From assembly GCF_946886105.1 (NCBI RefSeq), contig NZ_CAMPHV010000010.1:77787-141786 (forward strand): a stretch of 64,000 nt of DNA, given 5' to 3'. The notes under the pieces are model-generated. The model did not search any database, was not told the origin of the DNA, and was given only the letters and a program-made list of their open reading frames with translations. The stretch is from an uncultured Pseudomonas sp. GTDB taxonomy: Bacteria; Pseudomonadota; Gammaproteobacteria; Pseudomonadales; Pseudomonadaceae. Positions 1 to 7,720 of the stretch are shown here, piece by piece (position 1 is the stretch's first letter; each line of letters begins with the position of its first letter). A program made the translations under genes and the position numbers.

Positions 1-14
1 TGTTCTCCAAAACA

Positions 15-611
15 TCAGGTGCTCGGCGGGTAATCGGCCAGAGCGCGTTGCAGGGCGCTGCGCAGCACTTCGGCGCGGTCGTGCGGGCCGCCACGATCGA
101 GCGCTTCGGCACTGCCGCGCCACACCGTCTGACCGCTTGCGGCGTCGCGCATTTCGATATGCACCACTATGACCTCTTCCGTGTAGCTGCGCACCAGCGG
201 CGCGCTGCCCCACAGGCCGACGCCATGGCCGTAGCGCCCGTGGCCGTAGTAGCTGCCGTAGTGGTCGGCGACCTGGCGTAGCCGGCTTTCCTGGCGCAGT
301 TCGGCGCTCACCTGGAGATCGCCCGCGGCGCTCGCCTCGGCCGGGCGCAAGCCCCGTTGGTCGAGGGCGTTGCTCAGGGCCTCCCGCAATTGCTCGGCGC
401 TGACCCAGGCGCTACCGGCCGGTGGTTGCAGCCAGCTCCAGCTGCGGTAGCGGCCGTAGTTCAGCGGTGCCGCCGGGTAGGCGCTGAGGTCAAGGCGCTG
501 TGCCGCTTCTGGCGGTGCCGGTGGCAAAGGACTGGACTCGGCCGTATAAGGGTTCTGGCTTTGGCAGGCCAGAAGGGCCGGTAGCAGTAATAGAAGTGAC
601 AGGGCTTTCAT
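15..611 (-). CDS. DUF4136-type lipoprotein
   Basis: A 198-residue lipoprotein. The N-terminus is a lipoprotein signal ([16 protein letters not shown], lipobox Cys at residue 16), so the mature protein is probably anchored in the outer membrane. The body carries a region like the DUF4136 family: a '[10 protein letters not shown]' stretch near residue 55, a Gly/Tyr/His-rich run ([14 protein letters not shown]) near 117, and an '[25 protein letters not shown]' type core that is cut short here to its recognisable idea of a strand followed by W-R-G. The family has no established function. The gene stands alone; repeats lie just upstream of its start. Confidence 0.8.
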   Translation of the reverse strand: MKALSLLLLLPALLACQSQNPYTAESSPLPPAPPEAAQRLDLSAYPAAPLNYGRYRSWSWLQPPAGSAWVSAEQLREALSNALDQRGLRPAEASAAGDLQVSAELRQESRLRQVADHYGSYYGHGRYGHGVGLWGSAPLVRSYTEEVIVVHIEMRDAASGQTVWRGSAEALDRGGPHDRAEVLRSALQRALADYPPST

Positions 612-639
612 GGTTTTCCTACCTCTTAGAGGTCAACCC

Positions 640-707
640 TAGCCCGGATTGCATTCGGGCTACAAAAGCGCGCTCGTAGCCCGAATAAGCGTCAGCGCAA
701 TCCGGGA
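640..707. repeat. REP-type inverted repeats (TAGCCCGGAT family)
   Basis: Two adjacent small palindromes sit between the DUF4136 gene and cmoM. The first (640-662) reads TAGCCCGGATTGC followed by ATTCGGGCTA. The second (676-707) is the variant with GAATAAGCGTCAGCGCAATC inside. The same family recurs at 21.1, 26.6, 37.7, 54.4, 54.6, 57.4 and 62.6 kb. Confidence 0.8.
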
Positions 708-728
708 TGGTTCTCCGTGATATCCACT

Positions 729-1478
729 CTAGCGCGGTCGGCAGATCCAGTGCAGGTAGCGCCCCAGCCCGGCGAAGCTGGGATGGCGGCGGTAGGCCAA
801 CTCCATTTCCAGCAGGTCGATCAACTCGGCCTTGGCCTGGAAGGGCTGCGGCATGTAGTCGTGAAATACCCGCACGCCGCTCTGGCTTTCGACCTGCCAC
901 AGCGCATCGAGTTGCGTCGCCAGCTCGCGCGGGTCGAGCGGCGTTTGCGGCGTCAGGCTCTGTTTCTCTCCGGCGAATTCGGCCTTGCGCAGTTTGCGGA
1001 AGTGGCCCTTGAGCAGGTTGCGGTAGATCAGCGCGTCCTTGTTGTAGAACGCCAGCGACAGCCAGCCGCCGGGTGCGCAGAGTTGATGCAGCACCGGCAG
1101 GATGGCCCGGGGTTCGGCCAGCCATTCGAGCACCGCGTGGCAGATCACCAGGTCATAGGGTTGCGCCAGCTGACCGAGCAGGTCCTGCCAGGGCGCCTGG
1201 ATGAAAGTTGCCTGCTGGCCGGCGGCGGCGAAGCGCTCGCGGGCGCCTTGCAGCATGGGTGCGGCCGGCTCGCTGAGGGTCACCTGATGGCCGCGTTCGG
1301 CCAGCCACAACGACATGTGGCCCAAGCCGGCGCCCACGTCGAGCACCCGCAACGGGCGCTCCGGCAGGGCTTCGGCGAGGTCGGCCTGGAGCACCGCCAG
1401 GCGGATCGCGCCCTTGGCGCCACCGTAGATTTTCTCGGCGAAGCGCGTCGCCAATTCGTCGAAATGCCGATCGCTCAT
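729..1478 (-). CDS. cmoM: tRNA 5-carboxymethoxyuridine methyltransferase CmoM
   Basis: A 249-residue class I SAM-dependent methyltransferase. The SAM-binding motif I is LDVGAGLGHMS at about residues 46-56, followed by the acidic 'TLSEPA' loop and a post-motif 'YDLVICHAVLEWL' segment. The whole protein resembles CmoM (formerly SmtA), which methylates the carboxyl group of cmo5U34 in tRNA to form mcmo5U and so tunes wobble decoding. The ATG overlaps the TGA of the upstream MazG-like gene by four bases, so the two are translationally coupled. The symbol rests on family resemblance; a generic SmtA-like methyltransferase is the alternative. Confidence 0.8.
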   Translation of the reverse strand: MSDRHFDELATRFAEKIYGGAKGAIRLAVLQADLAEALPERPLRVLDVGAGLGHMSLWLAERGHQVTLSEPAAPMLQGARERFAAAGQQATFIQAPWQDLLGQLAQPYDLVICHAVLEWLAEPRAILPVLHQLCAPGGWLSLAFYNKDALIYRNLLKGHFRKLRKAEFAGEKQSLTPQTPLDPRELATQLDALWQVESQSGVRVFHDYMPQPFQAKAELIDLLEMELAYRRHPSFAGLGRYLHWICRPR

Positions 1479-1780
1479 TGCTTGAAGCGCCTTTCGCTAT
1501 CGGCCAGTTTGGCGCGCACCGCCTGTTCCATATCGATGCCCAACTCGCTGCACAGCAGTAACAGGTAGAGGACGATATCGCCGACTTCCTGGCCGGCGTG
1601 GGCCAGTTGCTCGGCGGACAGCTGCCGCGATTGTTGCTCGGTCAGCCACTGGAAGATTTCCACCAGCTCGGCCATTTCCACACTGGCGGCCATGGCCAGG
1701 TTCTTCGGGCTGTGAAATTGCCGCCAGTCGTTGTGATCGCGGATCGCGTGCAGGCGGTCGGTCAGTTCGGTGAGGTTCAT
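1475..1780 (-). CDS. MazG-like nucleotide pyrophosphohydrolase
   Basis: A 101-residue all-alpha NTP pyrophosphatase of the MazG/RS21-C6 (dCTPase) type. The metal-binding ExxE...ExxD pattern is visible as 'VEMAELVE' near residue 34 and 'EVGDIVLYL' near residue 66. Relatives hydrolyse non-canonical or excess (d)NTPs to the monophosphate and pyrophosphate, a pool-sanitising role in the cytoplasm. Length matches the single-domain family. It is the first gene of a two-gene unit with cmoM, overlapping it by ATGA. Confidence 0.85.
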   Translation of the reverse strand: MNLTELTDRLHAIRDHNDWRQFHSPKNLAMAASVEMAELVEIFQWLTEQQSRQLSAEQLAHAGQEVGDIVLYLLLLCSELGIDMEQAVRAKLADSERRFKQ

Positions 1781-1879
1781 GGCGTTGGCCTGTGCGGAAG
1801 CTGGATGACGGCCTGGGATGGCGCGCGGGCGATTGCACCACGCGTCTGGCCCGCGTCATCCAGGCGGGCGCATAGCTTC

Positions 1880-2079
1880 GGGCTTTGCCGGCTTGGTATC
1901 AAGCCGGCAAAGCGGCTATCCGCTCAGGGGTAGCCGCTTTTGTTGGGGATAAGGCGCAACTGTGACCGCGACGGTCGAGCCTTTATCCAATGCTTGTTGC
2001 CGCCTGCTTTGTGTGGCAGCGATTGTATGCAACTCCGTGATTTAGAGCGGCCCGCCTATGGCGGTGCCGCTCTTTTTTT
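1880..2079 (+). ncRNA. candidate small RNA ending at a strong intrinsic terminator
   Basis: This is inferred only from structure. A GC-rich stem AGAGCGGC...GCCGCTCT followed by seven T residues ends at 2079 on the + strand, and no + strand gene lies upstream for kilobases. The 5' end is unknown; no convincing -35/-10 pair was found, so the start given is arbitrary. I do not recognise it as RsmY/Z, CrcZ, 6S, PrrF or SRP RNA. Confidence 0.3.
2044..2079 (+). terminator. rho-independent terminator with T7 tract
   Basis: Arms 2044-2051 and 2066-2073 are perfect 8-bp complements, with a further CCGCC/GGCGG pairing inside, and a T tract follows at 2073-2079. In the opposite direction there is no T tract, so it does not serve ada. 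Confidence 0.8.
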
Positions 2080-2100
2080 CACCGTCGCACCGCCAAGACG

Positions 2101-3135
2101 CTATTCGCCCGCCTGCCGCTCGTGTGCGAGCAACGCCGCTTTGCGCTCGATGCCCCAGCGGTAACCGCTGAGGTTGCCGTTGCTGGCGACCACGCGATGA
2201 CAGGGAATCAACAAGCCCAGCGGGTTGCTGGCGCAGGCGCGGGCCACCGCACGCGGATGGCTGCACAATTGCGTCGCGAGTTCGGCATAGTTGCGCGTCT
2301 GGCCGGCTGGGATATGTCGCAAGGCCCGCCACACCTGCTGTTGGAACACGCTGCCGCGAATATCCAACGGCAATTGCGCGGCGCGCGCCGGTTCCTCGAT
2401 CTGGGCGATCACCTGGGCCAGCCACTCGCTCAGATCGGCATCGTCGCGCAGCCGTTGTGCGGCGGCGAAACGCTGCTGCAATTCCGCTTCCAGCGCCTCG
2501 TCGCTATCGCCCAGGAGCAGTGCGCAGACGCCCTGGGCGCTGGCCGCGAGCAGCACCTTGCCCAGCGGGCACGCGGCGATGGTGTAGCGCAGGGTTTCGC
2601 CCGCCGCCCGTTTACGTCGTTGCGCCGGGCTCAAGGCATCGGTGCGTTCGTAGAGCGCACGGGTGCCGGAATAGCCCGCGGCCAGGGCCGCATCCAGCAC
2701 GCTGTCGGCTTGCGCCAGTTGCGCCTCCAGACGTGCGCGGCGCTGGGCGTCGGTCCAGGCTTTCGGGGTCAACCCGGTGCGGGCCTTGAAGGCGCGCGCC
2801 AAGTGCGATGCGGACAGGCCGATGCGCGCGGCCAGTTGTTCGAGGGTTGGCGGTTTATCGGTGCTGTCGAGCAGGCGACAGGCGGCTGCGACCAGTGCAT
2901 CCAAGTGTTCGGCCGGGCTCGCCGCCTGGGGCGAGCAGCGCCGGCACGGGCGGAAACCGGCCTGTTCGGCGGCTGTCACAGTGGCGTGAAAGCTGACATT
3001 GCCGCGCAGCGGCCGACGCGCGGGGCAGCTGGGCCGGCAGTAGATGCCGGTCGAGCGCACGGCGAAGACGAAACGGCCATCGTATTCGCCATCGCGGTTG
3101 CACACGGCTTGCCAGCAGAGATCGGAATCGAGCAT
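2101..3135 (-). CDS. ada: bifunctional Ada: DNA methyl-repair protein and transcriptional activator
   Basis: A 344-residue Ada protein. The N-terminal zinc site is complete: C33 and C37 (STGIYCRPSCP) and C64 and C67 (RPCRRC), matching E. coli C38/C42/C69/C72; C33 would take the methyl group from phosphotriesters. An AraC-type helix-turn-helix follows at about residues 75-170, then a methylguanine methyltransferase domain with the active-site PCHRVV near the C-terminus. The frame is open 51 codons further upstream, but this ATG has GGAG eight bases before it and gives the normal family length. The protein repairs O6-methylguanine and activates its own regulon once methylated. Confidence 0.92.
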   Translation of the reverse strand: MLDSDLCWQAVCNRDGEYDGRFVFAVRSTGIYCRPSCPARRPLRGNVSFHATVTAAEQAGFRPCRRCSPQAASPAEHLDALVAAACRLLDSTDKPPTLEQLAARIGLSASHLARAFKARTGLTPKAWTDAQRRARLEAQLAQADSVLDAALAAGYSGTRALYERTDALSPAQRRKRAAGETLRYTIAACPLGKVLLAASAQGVCALLLGDSDEALEAELQQRFAAAQRLRDDADLSEWLAQVIAQIEEPARAAQLPLDIRGSVFQQQVWRALRHIPAGQTRNYAELATQLCSHPRAVARACASNPLGLLIPCHRVVASNGNLSGYRWGIERKAALLAHERQAGE

Positions 3136-3217
3136 GGCTTGGCTCCAGGATGGGGTGTGAGCCAATTGTCGACCCTTGTGGCGGCCTGGCCAATCCGCTT
3201 TACGCTTTCGAAGTGGA

Positions 3218-3673
3218 TCAGTCTTCGGCCGCTTGCCAGTCCAGGCACAGCGGCGCCTGCCAGGCGAAACGCTCGAAATGACTGCCAACCGCGTGCTTGA
3301 GCTTGTCCAGATCCTTCTGATTGCCGCTCAGGGTGGTGATGTGCAGGCCGGTGGGGTCGGTATGCAGCAGGCACAGGCCGAAGTCGAACTCGATGCGACC
3401 CTGCTGCGCGTCGTAACAGACCGCCAATTTGTGCTCGAACTGCTCGCACAGCCGGGTGATATACAGCGCCGGGGTATCGCTGGCGATATGGCAAGAGGCG
3501 ATGTAAGGCGCCGCGATGCCATTGCGCCGGCTGGCATGCGCGTGGCGACGCGCTGCCAGTGAACTTGGCGTGCTGGTCGTCGGCATGCCGACCACCGGCT
3601 TACGATGTTGCTGTGCCGTCGCCCAGTCGGCGATGTCTTTGCCTGGCAAGGTTTGTTTTATCACCGTACCCAT
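3218..3673 (-). CDS. DUF2218 domain protein
   Basis: A 151-residue protein whose C-terminal 95 residues fit DUF2218: 'LYITRLCEQFEHKL', 'QGRIEFDFGLCLL' and a 'SHFERFAWQAPL' ending. Family function is unknown. About 65 residues precede the domain, rich in Ser, Thr, Ala and Arg, so the true start may be an internal one such as the ATG at 3586; that site has no Shine-Dalgarno sequence, whereas 3673 has a weak GGGG. It lies upstream of ada on the same strand with an 82-base gap. Confidence 0.7.
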   Translation of the reverse strand: MGTVIKQTLPGKDIADWATAQQHRKPVVGMPTTSTPSSLAARRHAHASRRNGIAAPYIASCHIASDTPALYITRLCEQFEHKLAVCYDAQQGRIEFDFGLCLLHTDPTGLHITTLSGNQKDLDKLKHAVGSHFERFAWQAPLCLDWQAAED

Positions 3674-4003
3674 ATGTAGCCCCTATGAGACCCGCGGCCT
3701 CGATTGGATAAAGGTTAAAAACAACTTGAACCTCCCCGCCGATGAAGGGTCGGCGGCGTTACACAGACAGCGGCGGATTCGGTTTGGTTGCAGGCTGGCG
3801 TTGCCGTCCAGGATTCGGCGTTGCGCCCCGGGCGGGCGTGCAGGGTTCCAGGGGCGGAAAACGCTCGTATAACCCCGTATTGCGTCGGTATTTTTTACCA
3901 ACTTGGGCGATCTTGACGGTCAGAGGGTGGGCGCTACGGGAAGATTGCCGTATAACGAGCGGGATACGCGAGTTGGGCAACACAGGACCCCCGATTAAAA
4001 CTG
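3674..4003. other. 330-base intergenic region, promoters only
   Basis: This region separates the DUF2218 gene (minus) from the RIO kinase gene (plus), so it should carry two divergent promoters. Short frames in it look like chance openings. A TATAAC hexamer is present at 3951-3956, but no good -35 box lies at the right distance. Confidence 0.4.
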
Positions 4004-4891
4004 ATGAAGACGCCAAAACGCATTGAACCCCTGATCGAAGCCGGTCTGGTCGATGAGGTGATACGCCCGCTGATGAGTGGTAAAGAGGCTGCCGTTTACG
4101 TGGTGCGCTGTGGCGACGAGCTGCGTTGCGCCAAGGTCTATAAAGAAGCCAACAAACGCAGTTTCCGCCAGGCCGCCGAGTACCAGGAAGGTCGCAAGGT
4201 GCGTAACAGCCGCGACGCCCGCGCCATGGCCAAGGGCTCGAAGTACGGCCGCAAGGGGCAGGAGGACGCCTGGCAGAACGCCGAAGTGGCGGCGCTGTTC
4301 CGTCTGGCGAATGCCGGGGTGCGGGTGCCCAAACCCTACGACTTCCTCGAGGGTGTACTGTTGATGGAGCTGGTCGACGATGGCGAAGGCGATGTCGCGC
4401 CGCGTCTCAACGACGTCGACCTGCACCCGGACGATGCCCGCGAATTCCACGCGTTCATGATCCAGGAAGTGGTGAAAATGCTCTGCGCCGGGTTGGTGCA
4501 CGGCGACCTTTCGGAGTTCAACGTGCTGTTGGGCCCGGAAGGTCCCGTGGTGATCGACCTGCCCCAGGCGGTTGATGCCGCGGGCAACAACCATGCGTTC
4601 AAGATGCTCGAACGCGATGTCGGCAATATGGCCGCGTACTTCGGCCAGTTCGCCCCCGAGCTGAAGTTCACCAAGTACGCCAAGGAAATGTGGGCGCTGT
4701 ACGAGGAAGGCAAGTTGACCCCGGACAGCCCGCTGACCGGCGAATTCGACGACCCGGAAGAAAGCGCCGATATCGACGCGGTGATGCGCGAGATCAAGGC
4801 CGCCCTGGCCGACGAGGCGCGGCGCCAGGCGCTGCTCAACGCCGAAGACGAGCCCAGGGGCGAAGAGCCGCCACCGCCCTGGGCGCGATAG
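4004..4891 (+). CDS. RIO-type serine/threonine kinase (PA4780-like)
   Basis: A 295-residue atypical protein kinase of the RIO family. The nucleotide-binding segment 'SGKEAAVYVV' is at 25-34, the phosphate-anchoring Lys is in 'RCAKVYKEA' (K44), the catalytic loop is HGDLSEFNVL (166-175) and the metal-binding segment is IDLPQAVD (184-191). In archaea and eukaryotes RIO kinases act in small-subunit ribosome maturation; the bacterial role is not settled. A bidirectional terminator follows. The C-terminus (about residues 245-295) is acidic and probably disordered. Confidence 0.88.
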   Translation: MKTPKRIEPLIEAGLVDEVIRPLMSGKEAAVYVVRCGDELRCAKVYKEANKRSFRQAAEYQEGRKVRNSRDARAMAKGSKYGRKGQEDAWQNAEVAALFRLANAGVRVPKPYDFLEGVLLMELVDDGEGDVAPRLNDVDLHPDDAREFHAFMIQEVVKMLCAGLVHGDLSEFNVLLGPEGPVVIDLPQAVDAAGNNHAFKMLERDVGNMAAYFGQFAPELKFTKYAKEMWALYEEGKLTPDSPLTGEFDDPEESADIDAVMREIKAALADEARRQALLNAEDEPRGEEPPPPWAR

Positions 4892-4909
4892 CGCCTCAAG
4901 TCAGTCAGC

Positions 4910-4937
4910 AAATGGCCCGGATAAGTCCGGGCCATTT
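4910..4937. terminator. bidirectional terminator between RIO kinase and metallopeptidase genes
   Basis: A 12-bp perfect stem (AAATGGCCCGGA, loop TAAG, TCCGGGCCATTT) has T-rich ends on both strands and serves the two convergent genes. Confidence 0.85.
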
Positions 4938-4958
4938 TGCATTCCGCCACCGCCGCCG

Positions 4959-5822
4959 TTACAGGCGGGCGCTTTGGAAGGTGTCGCACAGCCCCGGGTC
5001 GCCCTGCTCGAATCCCCGCTTGAACCAGCGCACCCGCTGCGCCGAGGTGCCATGGGTGAAGGAGTCCGGCACCACCTGGCCGCGGCTGCGCTGTTGCAGA
5101 CGGTCGTCGCCGATCGCGTTGGCGGCGTTCAGCGCTTCTTCCAGGTCGCCCGGCTCCAACCAATCGAGGCGGCGCTGGGCATGCTGGGCCCAGACCCCGG
5201 CCAGGCAATCGGCCTGCAGTTCCTGGCGCACCAGCAAGCCGTTATCGCCTTCCAGCTTTTCGCCGCGCTGACGCGCCGCGTTGACCTTGGCCGAAACGCC
5301 GAGCAGGGTTTGCACGTGATGGCCGACCTCATGGGCAATCACATAGGCCTGGGCGAAATCGCCGGCGGCGCCGAAGCGCTGTTCCAGCTCGCGGAAGAAC
5401 GCCAGGTCGATATACACCCGCCGATCGCCCGGGCAGTAGAAGGGGCCGACCGCCGAGTTGGCAAAGCCGCAGGCGGAGTTCACGCCACCACTGAACAGCA
5501 CCAGGGTCGGGTCTTGATACTGCCGTTGCGCGCCCTGGAAAATCTCGCGCCAGGTGTCCTCGGTGTCGCCGAGGATGGCGCGGACGAATTCCGACTGCTC
5601 GTCGGGCTCCGCACCCCGGGGCGGGCTGGTCGAGTGGCTCTGGGTGGCTTGGCCGGCCAGTTGGCCGAGTATCTGCAGCGGGTCCTGGCCCAGCAACAGG
5701 CCGACGACCACCACCACGGCGATGCCACCGAGGCTCAGGCCCTTGCCGCCGATAGGCATGCCGCGACCGCTGCCGCGCGCATCCACTACGTTGTCGCTAC
5801 GTCTTGCCCGTTTCCAGCGCAT
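4959..5822 (-). CDS. YpfJ-type neutral zinc metallopeptidase
   Basis: A 287-residue membrane-anchored zinc peptidase. One transmembrane helix lies at about residues 31-46 after a basic N-terminus, so the catalytic domain should be periplasmic. The zinc motif HEVGHH is at 164-169; a later Glu in 'RQELQADCLAG' is the likely third ligand. The segments 'NSACGFANSAVGPFYCPGD' and 'FTHGTSAQRVRWF' are typical of the family. Substrates are unknown. It converges with the RIO kinase gene. Confidence 0.88.
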   Translation of the reverse strand: MRWKRARRSDNVVDARGSGRGMPIGGKGLSLGGIAVVVVVGLLLGQDPLQILGQLAGQATQSHSTSPPRGAEPDEQSEFVRAILGDTEDTWREIFQGAQRQYQDPTLVLFSGGVNSACGFANSAVGPFYCPGDRRVYIDLAFFRELEQRFGAAGDFAQAYVIAHEVGHHVQTLLGVSAKVNAARQRGEKLEGDNGLLVRQELQADCLAGVWAQHAQRRLDWLEPGDLEEALNAANAIGDDRLQQRSRGQVVPDSFTHGTSAQRVRWFKRGFEQGDPGLCDTFQSARL

Positions 5823-5875
5823 CGCTCAGTCCTTTCGTCCGTTGCCGTCGTTCAGTGTCGTCGCCAGGCCGGCTG

Positions 5876-6751
5876 TCAGGCCAGGTCCCGCGGATCCACC
5901 AGTAACTTGGCGCACGCCACCAACTGTACGTTACCGCCCACGTTGACCCGGCCGTCGCTGCCTTGGCAGACATCCAAGCGGCTGGGGCGGCCGAGGAAGC
6001 GCCCTTGATTGAGGCTGAAGGGTTCGCCGCGTCTATGCAGGCCGTGCTCCACCAGGAAGGCCGCCACCGGGCCGGCGGCGCTGCCGGTGGCGATGTCTTC
6101 GATAACACCGAAAGGATCCCAGGTGCGCCCTTCGCGGTTATCCACGTCCAGCAGGAATACGAAGGCGGCGCCATGGGACGCCAGCTCGGCGTCCAGCGTG
6201 CGCTGTTGCTTGGCCTGCGCCAGGCCCTGGGCGGTGATCGGCAGGATCAGGTAGGGCAGGCCGGTGCTGACCACCGTGGCCGGGTAGCGGCGATCCAACT
6301 GCGCGCCGCTCAAGCCGAAGGCTTCAGCGATCACCTGCGCTTGTATGGGGTCGAGCTGCGCCGCGAATTCGGCCACGCCCTGGTCCATCTGCGCGTAGAA
6401 GCCCCGCTCCTGGCGGCGGGTCAGCAGGCGCACGCTCTTGGCGGCCAGCTGTAGGGTCCATTCGGCGTCCGTGGTCTGGTGGTCCTGCAGGTGATGCAGC
6501 AGGGCGGCCGCGCCGAGGATCGGATGACCGGCGAAGGGCAGCTCCTCTTCCAGGGTGAAGATCCGCGCGCCCTGAACCTGCGGCTCGCTATCAGGCAGCA
6601 GAAAGATCGATTCGAACTGGCGCAGCTCATGAGTCAGCGCCTGCATGGCGGCCGGCGTCAGCCGGCTCGCATCGGGAAATACCGCTACGCCGTTACCGGC
6701 CAATGGCCGTTCAGCGAATACATCGAGTTGCCAGTAAACCAACGGTGACAT
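5876..6751 (-). CDS. PhzF-family epimerase/isomerase-like protein
   Basis: A 291-residue protein with the PhzF double-fold pattern. Near the N-terminus are 'FAERPLAGNGVAVFPD' and 'ELRQFESIFLLPD' (the Glu corresponding to the family acid), and 'ELPFAGHPILGAAALL' follows. The C-terminal half has 'GSAAGPVAAFLVEHG'. PhzF itself isomerises a dihydroanthranilate in phenazine synthesis, but no other phz gene is present, so this is more likely one of the many orphan family members (YddE-like) acting on an unknown metabolite. The DUF411 gene lies just upstream (gap 15 bases) and may be cotranscribed. Confidence 0.85.
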   Translation of the reverse strand: MSPLVYWQLDVFAERPLAGNGVAVFPDASRLTPAAMQALTHELRQFESIFLLPDSEPQVQGARIFTLEEELPFAGHPILGAAALLHHLQDHQTTDAEWTLQLAAKSVRLLTRRQERGFYAQMDQGVAEFAAQLDPIQAQVIAEAFGLSGAQLDRRYPATVVSTGLPYLILPITAQGLAQAKQQRTLDAELASHGAAFVFLLDVDNREGRTWDPFGVIEDIATGSAAGPVAAFLVEHGLHRRGEPFSLNQGRFLGRPSRLDVCQGSDGRVNVGGNVQLVACAKLLVDPRDLA

Positions 6752-6766
6752 GGGGGCTCCTTACGA

Positions 6767-7201
6767 TCAGTTGGCCGGGTATTCGCTGATCAGTTGATCT
6801 TCGCCTTGCTTATCCACGCCTATGACCTGGTAGGCATCGCGTCTATCGCCGTACTCCATGCCCGGCGAGCCGGTCGGCATGCCGGGTACGGCGGCGCCGA
6901 GCAGGTCGGGCCGCTGGCGCAGTTTGAGGATATCGCTGGCGGGCACATGGCCCTCGACGAACTGGCCGTCGATCACCCCGGTATGGCAGGACGCCAGGCG
7001 CGGCGGCACGCCGAGGCGCTGCTTGACCGCGCTCATGTCGCGCTCGACGTGATCGTTCACGGTGAAACCATTGTCCTGCAAATGGGCGATCCAGGCTTTG
7101 CAGCAGCCGCAGTTGGGGTCGCGGTGCACGTCGATGGTCGGGCTATCGGCCGCCTGGGCCAGCCCGGCCCAAACGCACAGCGACAGGACGAAAAGTCGCA
7201 T
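6767..7201 (-). CDS. DUF411 exported metal-binding protein
   Basis: A 144-residue protein with a signal peptide (MRLFVLSLCVWAGLAQA, cleavage before ADS). The family hallmark 'DPNCGCCKAW' gives a Cys cluster at C31, C33 and C34, and a further Cys lies in 'RLASCHTGVIDG'. DUF411 proteins are often linked to copper or other metal handling in the periplasm, but no copper gene adjoins this one. An upstream start at 7237 is possible; 7201 gives a clean signal peptide. Confidence 0.83.
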   Translation of the reverse strand: MRLFVLSLCVWAGLAQAADSPTIDVHRDPNCGCCKAWIAHLQDNGFTVNDHVERDMSAVKQRLGVPPRLASCHTGVIDGQFVEGHVPASDILKLRQRPDLLGAAVPGMPTGSPGMEYGDRRDAYQVIGVDKQGEDQLISEYPAN

Positions 7202-7333
7202 GGGGAATACTCCTCTATGGGATACCCGTTCGAGCATAGCGCGCGAGCGGGCATGGCCGAAACCGCAGGCTGTTTGCGAATGTGCCCACCGGGCTTATGC
7301 TGCACCCATTGTTCTCAGGGAAGGATGCTGTTC

Positions 7334-7720
7334 ATGCTGCTCGCACGCGTGGTTCTGTCGCTGCAATTGCTGGCCATCGCCGGGTTGGGCCTGGCCTATT
7401 TCATCCGCCCCCATGAAATGACCAACCTCAGCGGCATGTTGTTGATGGCCCCGGCGGCGGTGACCGATGTGCGCGCCTACTACGGTGGCCTGCAACTGGG
7501 GTTGGCGGCATTTATCGGCCTGTGTCTGGCGCGCCGGGAGCTGATCGCCCCGGCCTTGACCCTGTTCACCCTGCTCTACAGTGCCTTGGCGCTGGCGCGC
7601 ATCGGCGGTCTGTGGCTGGACGGCGGCGCCCAGCAGACCTTCAACCTCTATGCGCTGCTGTTGGAGATCGTCTCCGCGGGCTTGTGCTTCTGGGCGCTGC
7701 GGGGCTTGCAGCGGGATTAG
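7334..7720 (+). CDS. DUF4345-like small integral membrane protein
   Basis: A 128-residue protein with four predicted membrane segments, at about residues 5-22, 42-60, 67-85 and 97-115. The 'RAYYGGLQLGLAAF' segment fits DUF4345, whose function is unknown. The ATG at 7334 was chosen because GGAAGG ends nine bases before it; an ATG at 7325 is also in frame. It converges with the next gene and its stop overlaps that gene's stop. Confidence 0.75.
   Translation: MLLARVVLSLQLLAIAGLGLAYFIRPHEMTNLSGMLLMAPAAVTDVRAYYGGLQLGLAAFIGLCLARRELIAPALTLFTLLYSALALARIGGLWLDGGAQQTFNLYALLLEIVSAGLCFWALRGLQRD

Larger units (their letters stand above)
1781..2100. other. 320-base gap holding two + strand terminator-like hairpins
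   Basis: No protein gene is supported here. The mazG-like gene promoter must lie at the left end. The rest holds a perfect 12-bp stem (1883-1912), an overlapping stem with a short T run (1911-1939), and a strong terminator (2044-2079). Both terminators read on the + strand although both flanking genes are on the minus strand, which suggests a small RNA. Confidence 0.6.

Noticed and set aside
5876..6751. A phenazine biosynthesis locus suggested by the PhzF-like gene.
   Set aside because: No other phz genes are present; orphan PhzF-family proteins are common.
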